From positions 1-13,732 of the forward strand of contig JAJFIG010000095.1 in the NCBI GenBank assembly GCA_021775195.1: a stretch of DNA of 13,732 nt, given 5' to 3'. The stretch is from Rhodospirillales bacterium (GTDB taxonomy: Bacteria > Pseudomonadota > Alphaproteobacteria > Rhodospirillales > 2-02-FULL-58-16). The notes below the pieces were generated by a model. The model did no database searches and was not told the DNA's origin. It was given only the letters and a program-made list of their open reading frames with translations. Each line of letters starts with the position of its first letter. The stretch's first letter is position 1. Position numbers and translations under genes: made by a program. Shown here in pieces: positions 1 through 7,578 of this stretch.

Positions 1-1446
1 GTAGCGGCAGATCGTCTCGATCTCCATGCCCGAAAATCCGAAAGCGCTGTCGCCTTCGACCGCCAGCACCGGCTGGCCCGTTTCCACCGCCGCGGCGATG
101 GCTTGGCCCATGCCGATGCCCATCACGCCCCAGGTTCCGACGTCGAGGCGTTTGCGCGGCTTGTGCATGTCGATGATGCTGCGGGTGAAATCGAGGGTGT
201 TGGCACCCTCGTTGACGAGGATGGCGTCGGGCCGTTCCGAGATGATCCGGCGCAGGGCGCCGAGCGCGCCGTGGAAGTCCATGGGCACGTTGTTGTTCTG
301 CAGCTTGGGCGCCATGCGGGCCTGGTTGGTCTCTTTCTTTTCCTCGACTGCGCCGACCCAATCGGCGGGCGGCGGCGCCCAGTCATCGCCCATGGCGTCG
401 AGCAAGGCCTGGGCGCAGGAGCCGATATCGCCGACCACGGGGGCCGCGATCTCGACGTTGCTGTCCATTTCCTTGGGCTCGATGTCGATCTGAATGAATT
501 TTTTGGGCTTGTCGCCCCAGGCCTTGCCCTTGCCGTGGGAGAGCAGCCAGTTGAGGCGCGCGCCGATCAGCATCACGGTGTCGGATTCCTTCAGCACCAA
601 CGAGCGCGCCGGGCCCGCCGATTGCGGGTGCGTATCGGGCAGCAGGCCCTTGGCCATGCTCATGGGCAGGTAGGGAACGCCGCTCTTTTCGACGAGCGCG
701 CGGATGGCGTCATCGGCCTGCGCGTAGGCGGCGCCCTTGCCGAGGATGATGAGGGGACGCTCGGCCGCTTTCAGGACCTCGAGGGCGCGGGCGACCGCTT
801 CCGGCGCGGGCAGCTGGCGCGGCGCCGCATCGATGACCTTGACCAGCGACTTGGCGCCGGCTTCGGCATCCAGGGTCTGGCCCAGAAGCATCCCCGGCAA
901 ATCGAGATAGACGCCACCGGGCCGGCCGGAAACGGCGGAACGGATGGCGCGCGCGATGCCGATGCCGATGTCTTCCGCGTGCAGCACGCGGTAGGCCGCC
1001 TTGCAGAGCGGCTTGGCGATGGCAAGCTGGTCCATCTCTTCGTAATCGCCTTGCATGAGGTCGATGATCTCGCGCTCGGACGAGCCGCTCATCAGGATCA
1101 TGGGATAGCAATTGGTGGTGGCGTGGGCCAGCGCCGTCAGACCGTTGAGGAACCCGGGAGCCGACACCGTCATGCAGATGCCGGGTTTCTTCGTCAGGTA
1201 TCCGGCGATCGCCGCCGCGTAGCCCGCGTGCTGCTCGTGCCGGAACGAGAGGACGCGCATGCCCGCGGCCTGCATGTAACGGCCCAGATCCGTGATCGGA
1301 ATTCCGGGGACGTTGTAGACCGTGTTGATGTCGTTGAGCTTGAGTGCGTCGATGACGAGATGAAAACCATCCGTCAGTGCCCCGGCCTCGGGGCCATCAC
1401 CGGATTGATCTTCTCCTGCCACTGCAACGGTCGCCGCATCAGCCAT
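1..1446 (-). CDS. oxc: Oxalyl-CoA decarboxylase, C-terminus cut by window edge
   Basis: A thiamine-diphosphate enzyme that converts oxalyl-CoA to formyl-CoA and CO2 in the cytoplasm. The 482 codons in the window run open to base 1; the family is about 565-570 residues, so roughly 85 residues lie outside. The start ATG (1446-1444) has an ideal ribosome site, AGGAGGAGA, at 1463-1455, 8 nt away. Seen in the translation: the N-terminal cofactor-activating Glu in [13 protein letters not shown] (E71), the family-typical [10 protein letters not shown] and QGDYEEMDQ stretches (the latter with a Tyr known to sit at the active site), and [18 protein letters not shown] at the cut end, which starts the Mg/ThDP-binding motif and closely resembles Oxalobacter Oxc. 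The first ~22 residues are an unconserved Ala/Gly/Asp-rich extension. It is probably co-transcribed with the GntR gene 46 bp upstream. The partner formyl-CoA transferase is not in the window. Acetolactate synthase-like paralogues are the main alternative, but the motifs favour Oxc. Confidence 0.93.
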   Translation of the reverse strand, partial: MADAATVAVAGEDQSGDGPEAGALTDGFHLVIDALKLNDINTVYNVPGIPITDLGRYMQAAGMRVLSFRHEQHAGYAAAIAGYLTKKPGICMTVSAPGFLNGLTALAHATTNCYPMILMSGSSEREIIDLMQGDYEEMDQLAIAKPLCKAAYRVLHAEDIGIGIARAIRSAVSGRPGGVYLDLPGMLLGQTLDAEAGAKSLVKVIDAAPRQLPAPEAVARALEVLKAAERPLIILGKGAAYAQADDAIRALVEKSGVPYLPMSMAKGLLPDTHPQSAGPARSLVLKESDTVMLIGARLNWLLSHGKGKAWGDKPKKFIQIDIEPKEMDSNVEIAAPVVGDIGSCAQALLDAMGDDWAPPPADWVGAVEEKKETNQARMAPKLQNNNVPMDFHGALGALRRIISERPDAILVNEGANTLDFTRSIIDMHKPRKRLDVGTWGVMGIGMGQAIAAAVETGQPVLAVEGDSAFGFSGMEIETICRY

Positions 1447-1492
1447 TTTTTAGGTCTCCTCCTGGGATAGCGGGAACGGGGCCTTTGGGCCC

Positions 1493-2182
1493 TCAATCCA
1501 GAGAATTGACGTTTTTTTCGACATGCGCGGCAAGGTTCAGGGTGTGGTCCCGGACCAGGCGCTCGGCCAGTTCGGTATCGCGGCGTTCCAGGGCTTCGAT
1601 GATGTGCATGTGGTCGATGATGGACCGGTTGACGCGGTTGTCCTGACCAATGGTGCTGGCGCGGATGGAGTTGATGTGGATGAACAGGTTCTCGGTCATT
1701 TCATTGATCAGTTTGTTATTGCTCAAGCTCAACAGTTTTTGGTGAAACCGAACGTTGGAGTCCGAGTACTCGTCGATATTCGCATCGATCTCCTTGCCTT
1801 CATAGGTGGTGAACATGGCGCGGAGCGTGCCGATTTCCTCGTCGCTGGCGTTCACCGTGATCAGGCGCGCCGCCATGCTCTCCAGCGCCGCCCATACGGT
1901 GATCATTTCGATGATCTCGGCCTTGGTCTTGCGAACCACGAAGGCCCCCTTGCGGGCGACGATGCGGAGGAACCCCTCCTGCTCGAGGCGGGCCATGGCC
2001 TCGCGTATGGGGGTCCGGCTGACACCGAGGTCCTGGGAAAGCTGGCGTTCGTCGAGGCGGATTTCCTCGTCGCTGGCATAGATGTTCATCGACGTGATCG
2101 CCACCTTCAACGCCCTGTAGGTTTGCGACGTCAGACGGAAATCAACTTGGATCGGGCGGACATTCAGCTTGGTCGCGGGCAC
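1493..2182 (-). CDS. GntR-family (FadR/FCD subfamily) transcriptional regulator
   Basis: A 229-residue one-component regulator. Residues ~15-85 form the winged helix-turn-helix, with the classic GntR recognition segment LSQDLGVSRTPIREAMARLE (48-67) followed by the wing (GFLRIVARKGAFVV). Residues ~90-225 are an all-helical FCD ligand domain. Three His that usually bind a metal are present (H147 in RFHQKL, H191 in DHMH, H213 in RDHT), but the Asp that normally sits four residues before the first His is Asn143. The start is GTG at 2182-2180, preceded by a GGGGA ribosome site; no in-frame ATG gives full coverage of the DNA-binding domain. It lies upstream of oxc and divergent from the oxidoreductase operon, the usual place for a local regulator. 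FCD regulators of this kind mostly sense small carboxylic acids; oxalate, oxalyl-CoA or a related acid is my inference. Its likely operators are the four TGGTAT elements listed separately. Confidence 0.93.
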   Translation of the reverse strand: MPATKLNVRPIQVDFRLTSQTYRALKVAITSMNIYASDEEIRLDERQLSQDLGVSRTPIREAMARLEQEGFLRIVARKGAFVVRKTKAEIIEMITVWAALESMAARLITVNASDEEIGTLRAMFTTYEGKEIDANIDEYSDSNVRFHQKLLSLSNNKLINEMTENLFIHINSIRASTIGQDNRVNRSIIDHMHIIEALERRDTELAERLVRDHTLNLAAHVEKNVNSLD

Positions 2183-2216
2183 CTGTTTTCCCCAAAATCA
2201 GCCTGTTCAAATGCGC

Positions 2217-2237
2217 AAAAAAAGGCCCGTTCGGCCC
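2217..2237 (-). terminator. Possible short attenuator hairpin in the gntR leader
   Basis: Read on the minus strand, a GC stem GGCC / GGCC with a 5-nt loop (GAACG), extended by one G·T pair, is followed directly by seven T. It lies between the likely gntR promoter and the GTG start. The stem is only 4-5 bp, so strength is doubtful; it could attenuate gntR-oxc transcription or be chance. Confidence 0.3.
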
Positions 2238-2255
2238 ATAACCAATTCGGTTACA

Positions 2256-2272
2256 TGGTATATAATATACTT
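2256..2272. promoter_or_regulatory. Putative GntR operator, copy 1 (gntR-oxc / oxidoreductase divergent region)
   Basis: TGGTATATAATATACTT. It contains a perfect 13-bp dyad GTATAT-A-ATATAC (2258-2270) and matches 12 of 17 positions of the best copy at 9372-9388. It is the most degenerate copy at its right end (CTT instead of CCA). It overlaps the candidate -10 of gntR. Confidence 0.5.
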
Positions 2273-2287
2273 CATACAATAACCCAA
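2259..2287 (-). promoter_or_regulatory. Candidate promoter of gntR-oxc
   Basis: On the minus strand, TTGGGT (2287-2282) and TATATA (2264-2259) are separated by exactly 17 bp, a plausible sigma-70 pair with moderate matches (3/6 and 4/6). The -10 hexamer lies inside the TGGTAT element at 2256-2272, as expected for autoregulation. It would give a leader of roughly 65 nt before the GTG start. Confidence 0.4.
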
Positions 2288-2462
2288 AACAACGGCGAGA
2301 TGCCGGGGCCGGGCAGGACCGTTCTCCGTGGCCACCGCAGGCAATCCGTTCATGCCAAATCTTGGTCTCTGGCCGCGAGAAGGACTTTTCCCGGCCCGGT
2401 GTGCGACCGCCTCTCACGCGCATTCCGCAACCATTGGATGACCGGAGATTGCGGGAATCGGC
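2273..2462. other. Non-coding stretch of the divergent control region
   Basis: About 190 bp between the two TGGTAT elements. I see no credible gene, RNA gene or strong hairpin here. Its GC content is nearer the genome average than the AT-rich ends of the control region. Confidence 0.5.
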
Positions 2463-2479
2463 TGGTATAATGTCGACCA
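2463..2479. promoter_or_regulatory. Putative GntR operator, copy 2 (oxidoreductase promoter)
   Basis: TGGTATAATGTCGACCA. It has TGGT and ACCA outer arms spaced by 9 bp, with a GTCGAC palindrome in the right half. It has the same 17-bp length and the same TGGTAT start as the copies at 2256, 9372 and 9840, and lies about 80 bp before the first oxidoreductase gene. Confidence 0.6.
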
Positions 2480-2491
2480 ACCGGCTATAAT
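2463..2491 (+). promoter_or_regulatory. Candidate promoter(s) of the oxidoreductase operon
   Basis: TGGTATAAT (2463-2471) is a perfect extended -10 element (TG-N-TATAAT). A second TATAAT lies at 2486-2491. No convincing -35 was found 17 bp upstream of either. The first candidate is embedded in the operator-like element at 2463-2479, so a bound regulator would compete with RNA polymerase. Confidence 0.5.
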
Positions 2492-2560
2492 CGGGGCTTC
2501 TTTAAACTAGGGGCACGATAAGAGCAATAATCATAATTCCCCCAACAGGGAGGAATGTGA

Positions 2561-3703
2561 ATGAGCACCGGTTCCGTAGAAGTCGTCTACCGCGGCATCT
2601 TCCAGAAGACGCTGGCCAAGAACATCTGCCGCGGGATCGTATTTGCAGCCATAAAAGAGGGAAAGATCGGTATCGCCTTCGGGCGCTACAGTGACTCGCC
2701 CGAACGTAACGGCATCCCGGCGAAACAATTCGCCGTCGTTTCCGATACCGAAGAGGAGCTGCAGGAGTACCTTTCAAGGTACGAACCCGACAACAACGAC
2801 GTCACCATGGTCGCCGACGATACCCTGTGCAAGGGCGTCGAGTCGTGGGCCTGGTACGGCCTGCAGCCGATCAACAAGCTGCTGGCCAAGGACGGCACGC
2901 TTCTGGTCACGTCGACCCAGTCGGCCAACAAGCTGATCAAGACCATCCACCGCAAAGGCAGTCCCTACGACCTTGCCACGATCAAGGCCCAGGCCAGTTT
3001 CTCGGGCCTGTGGGTGTACAAGGACGACCACACGGACGTGCGCCTCCTCGGCGCCCTGGCCAAGGTCGCGCCCCACATCGTCAGCCTCGACTCCGTCCTC
3101 GAGGCGATCAAGGACCAGTGGAAGGACGACAAGAAGGTCGCCTCGGCAAAGAAGGCCCACGACGAAACCGAATCGACCTCGGTGGGGGCCGAACAGGGGA
3201 GCGACGCGGAGCCCTTCTCGTTCGACATGCCGGGCTATACCAAGATGGAAGAGGGCCTGGTGATCCGCGGCATTGCCGCGAAAGGGGACATTCCCGGACG
3301 GGACGGCGGTTTCGTCCCGGGACGAAACCCGACCTTCAAGAAGTACTCGACGCGCACCATGCGCCCGGTGATCAACTTCAGCACCTGCACCAAGTGCACG
3401 CTTTGCTGGCTCAATTGCCCGGACACCTGTTTCGACATCACGCCCGACGGCTTCTACGAGGCCAACATGGAAGCGTGCTGCGGCTGCGGCGTGTGCGAGG
3501 CCGTTTGCCCGGTGAAGGAATGCGTCACCATGGTCAACGAGGAAGCGTTCGAGGACAACGACAGTCAATGGGAATTGTGGACCAAGGACAAGGACGGCTA
3601 TTCGGCATGGCTCGCCGAGAAAATCGCCAACCCACCCGCCCGTTCGCACGGGTTCCACCACATTGGCCAGTATGCCGAGGAGATAGCCAATGAATCCTCC
3701 TAG
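2561..3703 (+). CDS. 2-oxoacid:ferredoxin oxidoreductase, fused gamma-delta subunit (oxalate oxidoreductase type)
   Basis: The electron-transfer subunit of a ThDP-dependent 2-oxoacid:ferredoxin oxidoreductase, 380 residues, cytoplasmic. Residues ~1-185 form the gamma domain (VVYRGIFQKTLAKNICRGI start). A charged linker follows (~186-220, rich in Lys, Asp, Glu and Ser), then a delta ferredoxin domain with two [4Fe-4S] motifs: C276-x2-C279-x2-C282-x3-C286 and C306-x2-C309-x2-C312-x3-C316. A ~60-residue hydrophilic tail ends the protein. The clusters carry electrons from the ThDP site in the beta subunit to external ferredoxin. The gamma-delta fusion and the gene order fusion-alpha-beta match the oxalate oxidoreductase of Moorella, whose fused subunit is about 315 residues; this one is longer through the linker and tail. 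GGGAGG at 2548-2553, 7 nt from the ATG, fixes the start. The next gene overlaps it by 14 nt. Pyruvate or another 2-oxoacid remains possible from this subunit alone. Confidence 0.85.
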   Translation: MSTGSVEVVYRGIFQKTLAKNICRGIVFAAIKEGKIGIAFGRYSDSPERNGIPAKQFAVVSDTEEELQEYLSRYEPDNNDVTMVADDTLCKGVESWAWYGLQPINKLLAKDGTLLVTSTQSANKLIKTIHRKGSPYDLATIKAQASFSGLWVYKDDHTDVRLLGALAKVAPHIVSLDSVLEAIKDQWKDDKKVASAKKAHDETESTSVGAEQGSDAEPFSFDMPGYTKMEEGLVIRGIAAKGDIPGRDGGFVPGRNPTFKKYSTRTMRPVINFSTCTKCTLCWLNCPDTCFDITPDGFYEANMEACCGCGVCEAVCPVKECVTMVNEEAFEDNDSQWELWTKDKDGYSAWLAEKIANPPARSHGFHHIGQYAEEIANESS

Positions 3704-4931
3704 TACAGCACTTGCCGAGAAGATCGGTGGCCCCGGCAGCGGCGAGACCGAGGAACTGATCAGCGGCAGCGAGGCGATTTCACACGTCTGCCGGCTTGCC
3801 GACGTCGACGTCATCACGGCCTATCCGATCCGGCCCTACGACACCGTCATGCAGTACGTATCGCAGATGATCGCCAACGGAGATTTCGACTGCGAATACA
3901 TCGTTGCCGAAAGCGAGCATTCCCAGTTCGAGATCGTCAAACATGCCTCGGCGGTCGGGGCCCGCGTGTTCTGCGGCTCCAGCGGTGTCGGCTGGTTCTA
4001 CGCCTTCGAGGCACTGGCGGTGACCGCCGGCCTGCGTCTGCCGATGGTGGCCATGGTCGGCAACCGGGCGCTCGACGATCCCGGCGCCTTCGGGGTCGAA
4101 CACAACGACGCCCTTGCGGTCAGGGACCTGGGCTGGATGCTCAACTGGGTGGAAACGGCCCAGGAGGCACTGGACACGGCGCTGATCGCCTATCGCGTCG
4201 CCGAGGATCCGCGCGTCTTCCTGCCGTGCGCGATCAGTTGCGACGGCGCGTTCCTTACCCACAGCCAGGCGATCGTCAAGGTTCCGAGCCAGGAAATGGT
4301 CGACAGTTTCCTGCCGCCCTACGACCGGGGCGACAAGCAGCTCCATCCCGACAATCCGATCACCATCGCCCCGCAGGCGAACGAGGACTGGCTGATGGAG
4401 ATGCGGCGGCAGAACGACCAGGCGGCGCGGCGTGCCCGCGGCGTTATTATCGAGGCCTACGAGGACTTCAACGCCAAGTTCGGGCGCGACTACGAACCGT
4501 TTCTGGAGCGCTACATGATGGACGACGCGGAGGTTGCCCTCGTCGGCATGGGAACCATGGGAATGCCGGTCAAGGTCGCGGTGCGCAAGATGCGCGAGCA
4601 GGGCAAGAAGGTCGGCTTCGTTCGCGTCAGATGGTTCCGGCCGTTCCCGGCGGTGGAGCTGCAGGAGGCCCTCGGCGGGATGCAGGCCGTGGGCGTGATC
4701 GACCGCGACTACAGTTTCGGGTCGTCGCACCACAGCGGCACCCTCGGTACCGAGGTTCGCTCGGCCCTCTACCCGCTGGAGAAATCACCCAAGGTCGTCA
4801 CCTTCATCGCCGGCCTGGGCGGGCGCGAGGTCACCGCCGACAACGTCGTCGAAACCACGGACATGGTCTTCGATGCCGCCGAGGGCAAGCTTAACGACCA
4901 GGACACCTATTGGATCGGTGTGAGGGAGTAG
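3690..4931 (+). CDS. Oxalate oxidoreductase alpha subunit (2-oxoacid:ferredoxin oxidoreductase family)
   Basis: The substrate-binding subunit, 413 residues; with the beta and gamma-delta subunits it would catalyse oxalate + oxidised ferredoxin to 2 CO2 + reduced ferredoxin. The key motif is AYPIRPYDTVM (44-54). Pyruvate enzymes have YPITPS here, and the Thr-to-Arg change (R48) is the signature of Moorella oxalate oxidoreductase (Arg31 there, from memory). A second Arg, R126 in GNRALDDPGAFG, lies 78 residues further, the same spacing as Moorella Arg31/Arg109, and begins the switch loop; D129 follows where Moorella has Asp112. A133 stands where I recall a second loop Asp (Asp116). The C-terminal half shows FIAGLGGREVT and the family ending DTYWI. 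The start ATG has GAGGAGAT just upstream and lies inside the preceding gene (14-nt overlap), implying translational coupling. Oxalate specificity is inferred from these residues and from the adjacent oxc. Confidence 0.85.
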   Translation: MNPPSTALAEKIGGPGSGETEELISGSEAISHVCRLADVDVITAYPIRPYDTVMQYVSQMIANGDFDCEYIVAESEHSQFEIVKHASAVGARVFCGSSGVGWFYAFEALAVTAGLRLPMVAMVGNRALDDPGAFGVEHNDALAVRDLGWMLNWVETAQEALDTALIAYRVAEDPRVFLPCAISCDGAFLTHSQAIVKVPSQEMVDSFLPPYDRGDKQLHPDNPITIAPQANEDWLMEMRRQNDQAARRARGVIIEAYEDFNAKFGRDYEPFLERYMMDDAEVALVGMGTMGMPVKVAVRKMREQGKKVGFVRVRWFRPFPAVELQEALGGMQAVGVIDRDYSFGSSHHSGTLGTEVRSALYPLEKSPKVVTFIAGLGGREVTADNVVETTDMVFDAAEGKLNDQDTYWIGVRE

Positions 4932-4936
4932 CAGTC

Positions 4937-5950
4937 ATGCCAGAAACCACCGTAGAATCATTGGGATCCTTCCTCGAAACCCAGGTCCTGGACCCTTGGA
5001 AGGGCCCGAAGAAAGTCATCCCGGAGGAGTACTACACCTCCGGGCACCGTACCTGTCAGGGATGCGAATCGGCGCAGCTCATGCGGCTGATGGCAAAAGC
5101 CGGCGGCCCGCGTTCGATCATCCTCGGCGCCACCGGCTGCATGTACGTCGCCAACACCACCTACTATTCGACGCCATGGGTGGTGCCGTGGATGCACACG
5201 CAGCTGGGGTCCACCGGTTCCGCCGCCACCGGCACGGCGGCCGCACTGACGGCGATGATGCGCAAGGGCAAAATGACCAAGGAGCCGATCAACGTCATCG
5301 CCGTCTGCGGCGATGGCGGCGGCGTCGACATGGGGCTTTCGGCGATCTCGGCGGCGCTTCAGCACCTGCACTACAACCTGCTGATTCTGTGTTACGACAA
5401 CGAGTCCTACGCCAACACCGACATCCAGGTCTCGGGGTCGTCGCCCTACGGCGCCAACACCACTTTCACGCCGCCGGGCAAGGTCCATCGCATCATGCAC
5501 AAGCGCTGGAAGAAGAACACGGCGGCGATGCTGGCGGCGGGCCACCCGGACGTGAAGTACGTGGGGACCGTGTGCACGTCGTATCCGGTCGACGCCATGA
5601 ACATGGTGCGCAAGGCGCTGAGCATCGGCGGCCCGACCTTCATCCACTCGCTCGATCCCTGCCCCAAGGGCTGGGATTACGACCCCAAATACTCCCACGA
5701 GCTGGGCGAGTTGGCGGTGGAGACCGGGATGTGGCCCCTCTACGAAATCGAACGGGGCAAGCTCAAGATGCTCGGCCGGTCGCAGCGGATCGTCAACGGC
5801 CAGTTCAAGCGCAAGCCGGTTCGCGAATACCTGATGCGCCAGGGCCGTTTCGCTCACTTCATCGACGAGGACTACGACTACGTCCAGAAGAAGACCGACG
5901 AGATGTGGGAGAAGTGGCTCATCCCCGGAGTGATCCCGTTCTTCGAGTAA
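4937..5950 (+). CDS. Oxalate oxidoreductase beta subunit (ThDP-binding)
   Basis: The catalytic ThDP subunit, 337 residues from the ATG at 4937, which has GAGGGAG 8 nt upstream. An upstream ATG at 4910 in the same frame lies inside the alpha gene with no ribosome site, so I reject it. Four Cys expected to bind the proximal [4Fe-4S] cluster are visible: C40 and C43 (RTCQGCESAQ), C68 (GATGCMYV) and C213 (GTVCTSYPVDA). The Mg/ThDP motif starts at CGDGGGVDMG (124-133) and ends in CYDNESYANTD (152-162). Pyruvate enzymes have a short NTGGQ-type sequence after the Asn; here it is NTDIQVSG, as I would expect in an oxalate-type enzyme. Only 5 nt separate it from the alpha gene, so the three genes form one operon, closed by the terminator at 5982-6016. 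Enzymes of this type are usually oxygen-sensitive, which is notable in the present gene context. Confidence 0.85.
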   Translation: MPETTVESLGSFLETQVLDPWKGPKKVIPEEYYTSGHRTCQGCESAQLMRLMAKAGGPRSIILGATGCMYVANTTYYSTPWVVPWMHTQLGSTGSAATGTAAALTAMMRKGKMTKEPINVIAVCGDGGGVDMGLSAISAALQHLHYNLLILCYDNESYANTDIQVSGSSPYGANTTFTPPGKVHRIMHKRWKKNTAAMLAAGHPDVKYVGTVCTSYPVDAMNMVRKALSIGGPTFIHSLDPCPKGWDYDPKYSHELGELAVETGMWPLYEIERGKLKMLGRSQRIVNGQFKRKPVREYLMRQGRFAHFIDEDYDYVQKKTDEMWEKWLIPGVIPFFE

Positions 5951-5981
5951 TCGCCTTCCCGATCGTCGGGGAACGGACTGG

Positions 5982-6016
5982 AAAGCCGGGCGCGATCACC
6001 GCGTCCGGCTTTTTTT
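5982..6016 (+). terminator. Rho-independent terminator of the oxidoreductase operon
   Basis: A 13-bp stem, AAAGCCGGGCGCG (5982-5994) with CGCGTCCGGCTTT (6000-6012), contains one G·T pair and a 5-nt loop ATCAC. Seven T at 6010-6016 follow. It starts 31 nt after the beta-subunit stop. On the minus strand the T tract is missing, so it probably serves only the plus strand, although tctA converges on it. Confidence 0.9.
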
Positions 6017-6054
6017 GTGCCCACGCCGAAAAGGTCCGGTTTGGCCCCCTCTGT

Positions 6055-7578
6055 CTAGCCCGGCTTTTTCGACACGTTGTTGTCGATGAGGCGGGTCTTC
6101 AGCATTTTCAGCACCGGCAGGACGAGAAGGATGATGGCGATGACGGCGATGGTTCCAGAGGCCCAACGGGTGAAGAAGATATCGAAGGAGCCATGGGAAA
6201 TGATCAGGGACTGGCGCAGGGACGCCTCGGCCAGGGGTCCGAGGACGATGGCGAGGACCGCCGGCGCCATGGGATAATCGAGCTTGCGCATGAGATAGGC
6301 CATGACCCCGAAGATCAGCATCAGCCAGACGTCGTGCATGTCCTGGGTGGGGGCGTAGCCGCCGATCATGCAGAGGATGAAGATGATCGGCGCGAGGATG
6401 GTGAACGGCAGCTTCAGAACCCAGATGAAGGCGGGAATGAAGGCGATGTTCAGGATCAGGGCGAACAGGTTGGCGGCATAGAGGCTGGCGATCAGGCCCC
6501 AGACGAATTCCTTGTGATTGACGAACAGCATGGGGCCGGGTTCCAGGCCCCAGATCACCATGCCGCCGAGGAGGATGGCGGTGGTCGGCGATCCCGGAAT
6601 TCCCAGGGTCAGCATGGGCAGCATGGAGCCGGTGCTGGCGGCGTTGTTGGCCGATTCGGGAGCGACGACGCCCTCGAGATTGCCGGTGCCGAAGGAGTCC
6701 GGGTCCTTGGCGATGCTCTTGGCGACGCCGTAGGCCATCAGCGATCCCGGGGTCGCCCCGGCGGCGGGCAGGATGCCGACGAAATAGCCCAGGAACGAGC
6801 CCATGACCATGGGCTTGTAGGCGTGCACGACCTCGCGCAGGGAATTCATCACCCGCTTCACCGTGACCGTGGCCTGGGAAACCATGACCTTGCCCTGGCT
6901 GGTCTCCATCACCCACAGCATCTCGCCGATGCCATAGATTCCGATGGCGAGGACGAGGAAATTGATGCCGTGGAAGAAGCCGGGGATGTCCATGAAGATC
7001 AGACGCGGCTGGCCGCTGACGATGTCGAGGCCGACGGCGCTGAACACAAGGCCGATGAAGATGGAGAAAAAGGTCTTGGAAATATCGTCGCCGCCGAGGC
7101 CGATGAAGGTGGCGAAGGCCAGCAGCATCAGCGCGAACTCCTCGGGGGCGCCGAAGGTCAGCGCCACCTCCGCCAGGGGCGGGGCGAACAGGGTGAACAG
7201 GACGACCGAGATGGTGCCGCCGACGAAGGACGCGGTGGCGGCGCCGACCAGGGCCTTGTCGGCCAATCCCTTCATGGCCATGGGGCGGCCGTCGAAGACG
7301 GTGGCCACCGCCGTCGAGGCGCCCGGAATGCCGAGCATGATCGAGCTGATGGCGCCACCGTACATGGCCCCGTAGTAAAGGGCGGCGAGGAAAATGATCG
7401 CCGAAGCCGGGGGGACCAGGAAGGTCATGGGCAGGACGATGGCGACGCCATTGACCGAACCCAGCCCCGGCATGGCACCGATGAACAGGCCGACGGTGCA
7501 CCCGAGGACGATGAGCATCAAATTCAGGGGAAGGAAGGCGACGGCGAAGCCGTCCATCAAGAGATTAAAAATGTCCAT
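6055..7578 (-). CDS. tctA: Tripartite tricarboxylate transporter, large membrane subunit TctA
   Basis: The 507-residue main permease of a TTT system, with about 11-12 hydrophobic segments, working with TctB and the periplasmic TctC. Family signatures are visible in both halves: MPGLGSVNGVAIVLPMTF (36-53) and YYGAMYGGAISSIMLGIPG (68-86) in the first, and ILPAAGATPGSLMAYGVAK, APESANNAASTGSMLP and TLGIPGSPTTAILLGG in the second. The length equals the family norm. The start ATG has only a weak GGA ribosome site, and 117 bp separate it from tctB, so it may depend on tctB transcription with independent translation. TTT systems carry citrate, tartrate and many other carboxylates. The substrate cannot be read from sequence; oxalate is suggested only by the neighbours and the shared operator. 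The stop lies 38 bp from the oxidoreductase terminator; I saw no good terminator of its own. Confidence 0.93.
   Translation of the reverse strand: MDIFNLLMDGFAVAFLPLNLMLIVLGCTVGLFIGAMPGLGSVNGVAIVLPMTFLVPPASAIIFLAALYYGAMYGGAISSIMLGIPGASTAVATVFDGRPMAMKGLADKALVGAATASFVGGTISVVLFTLFAPPLAEVALTFGAPEEFALMLLAFATFIGLGGDDISKTFFSIFIGLVFSAVGLDIVSGQPRLIFMDIPGFFHGINFLVLAIGIYGIGEMLWVMETSQGKVMVSQATVTVKRVMNSLREVVHAYKPMVMGSFLGYFVGILPAAGATPGSLMAYGVAKSIAKDPDSFGTGNLEGVVAPESANNAASTGSMLPMLTLGIPGSPTTAILLGGMVIWGLEPGPMLFVNHKEFVWGLIASLYAANLFALILNIAFIPAFIWVLKLPFTILAPIIFILCMIGGYAPTQDMHDVWLMLIFGVMAYLMRKLDYPMAPAVLAIVLGPLAEASLRQSLIISHGSFDIFFTRWASGTIAVIAIILLVLPVLKMLKTRLIDNNVSKKPG

Noticed and set aside
103..1470. 455-codon open frame on the plus strand
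   Set aside because: Antisense shadow of oxc; composition is His/Gly/Ala/Asp-rich low-complexity typical of a GC-rich reverse frame, with no family motif.
2561..5950. Pyruvate:ferredoxin oxidoreductase
   Set aside because: YPIRPYDT replaces YPITP, the beta motif after the ThDP Asn differs from NTGGQ, and the neighbourhood is oxalate metabolism. Kept only as an alternative.
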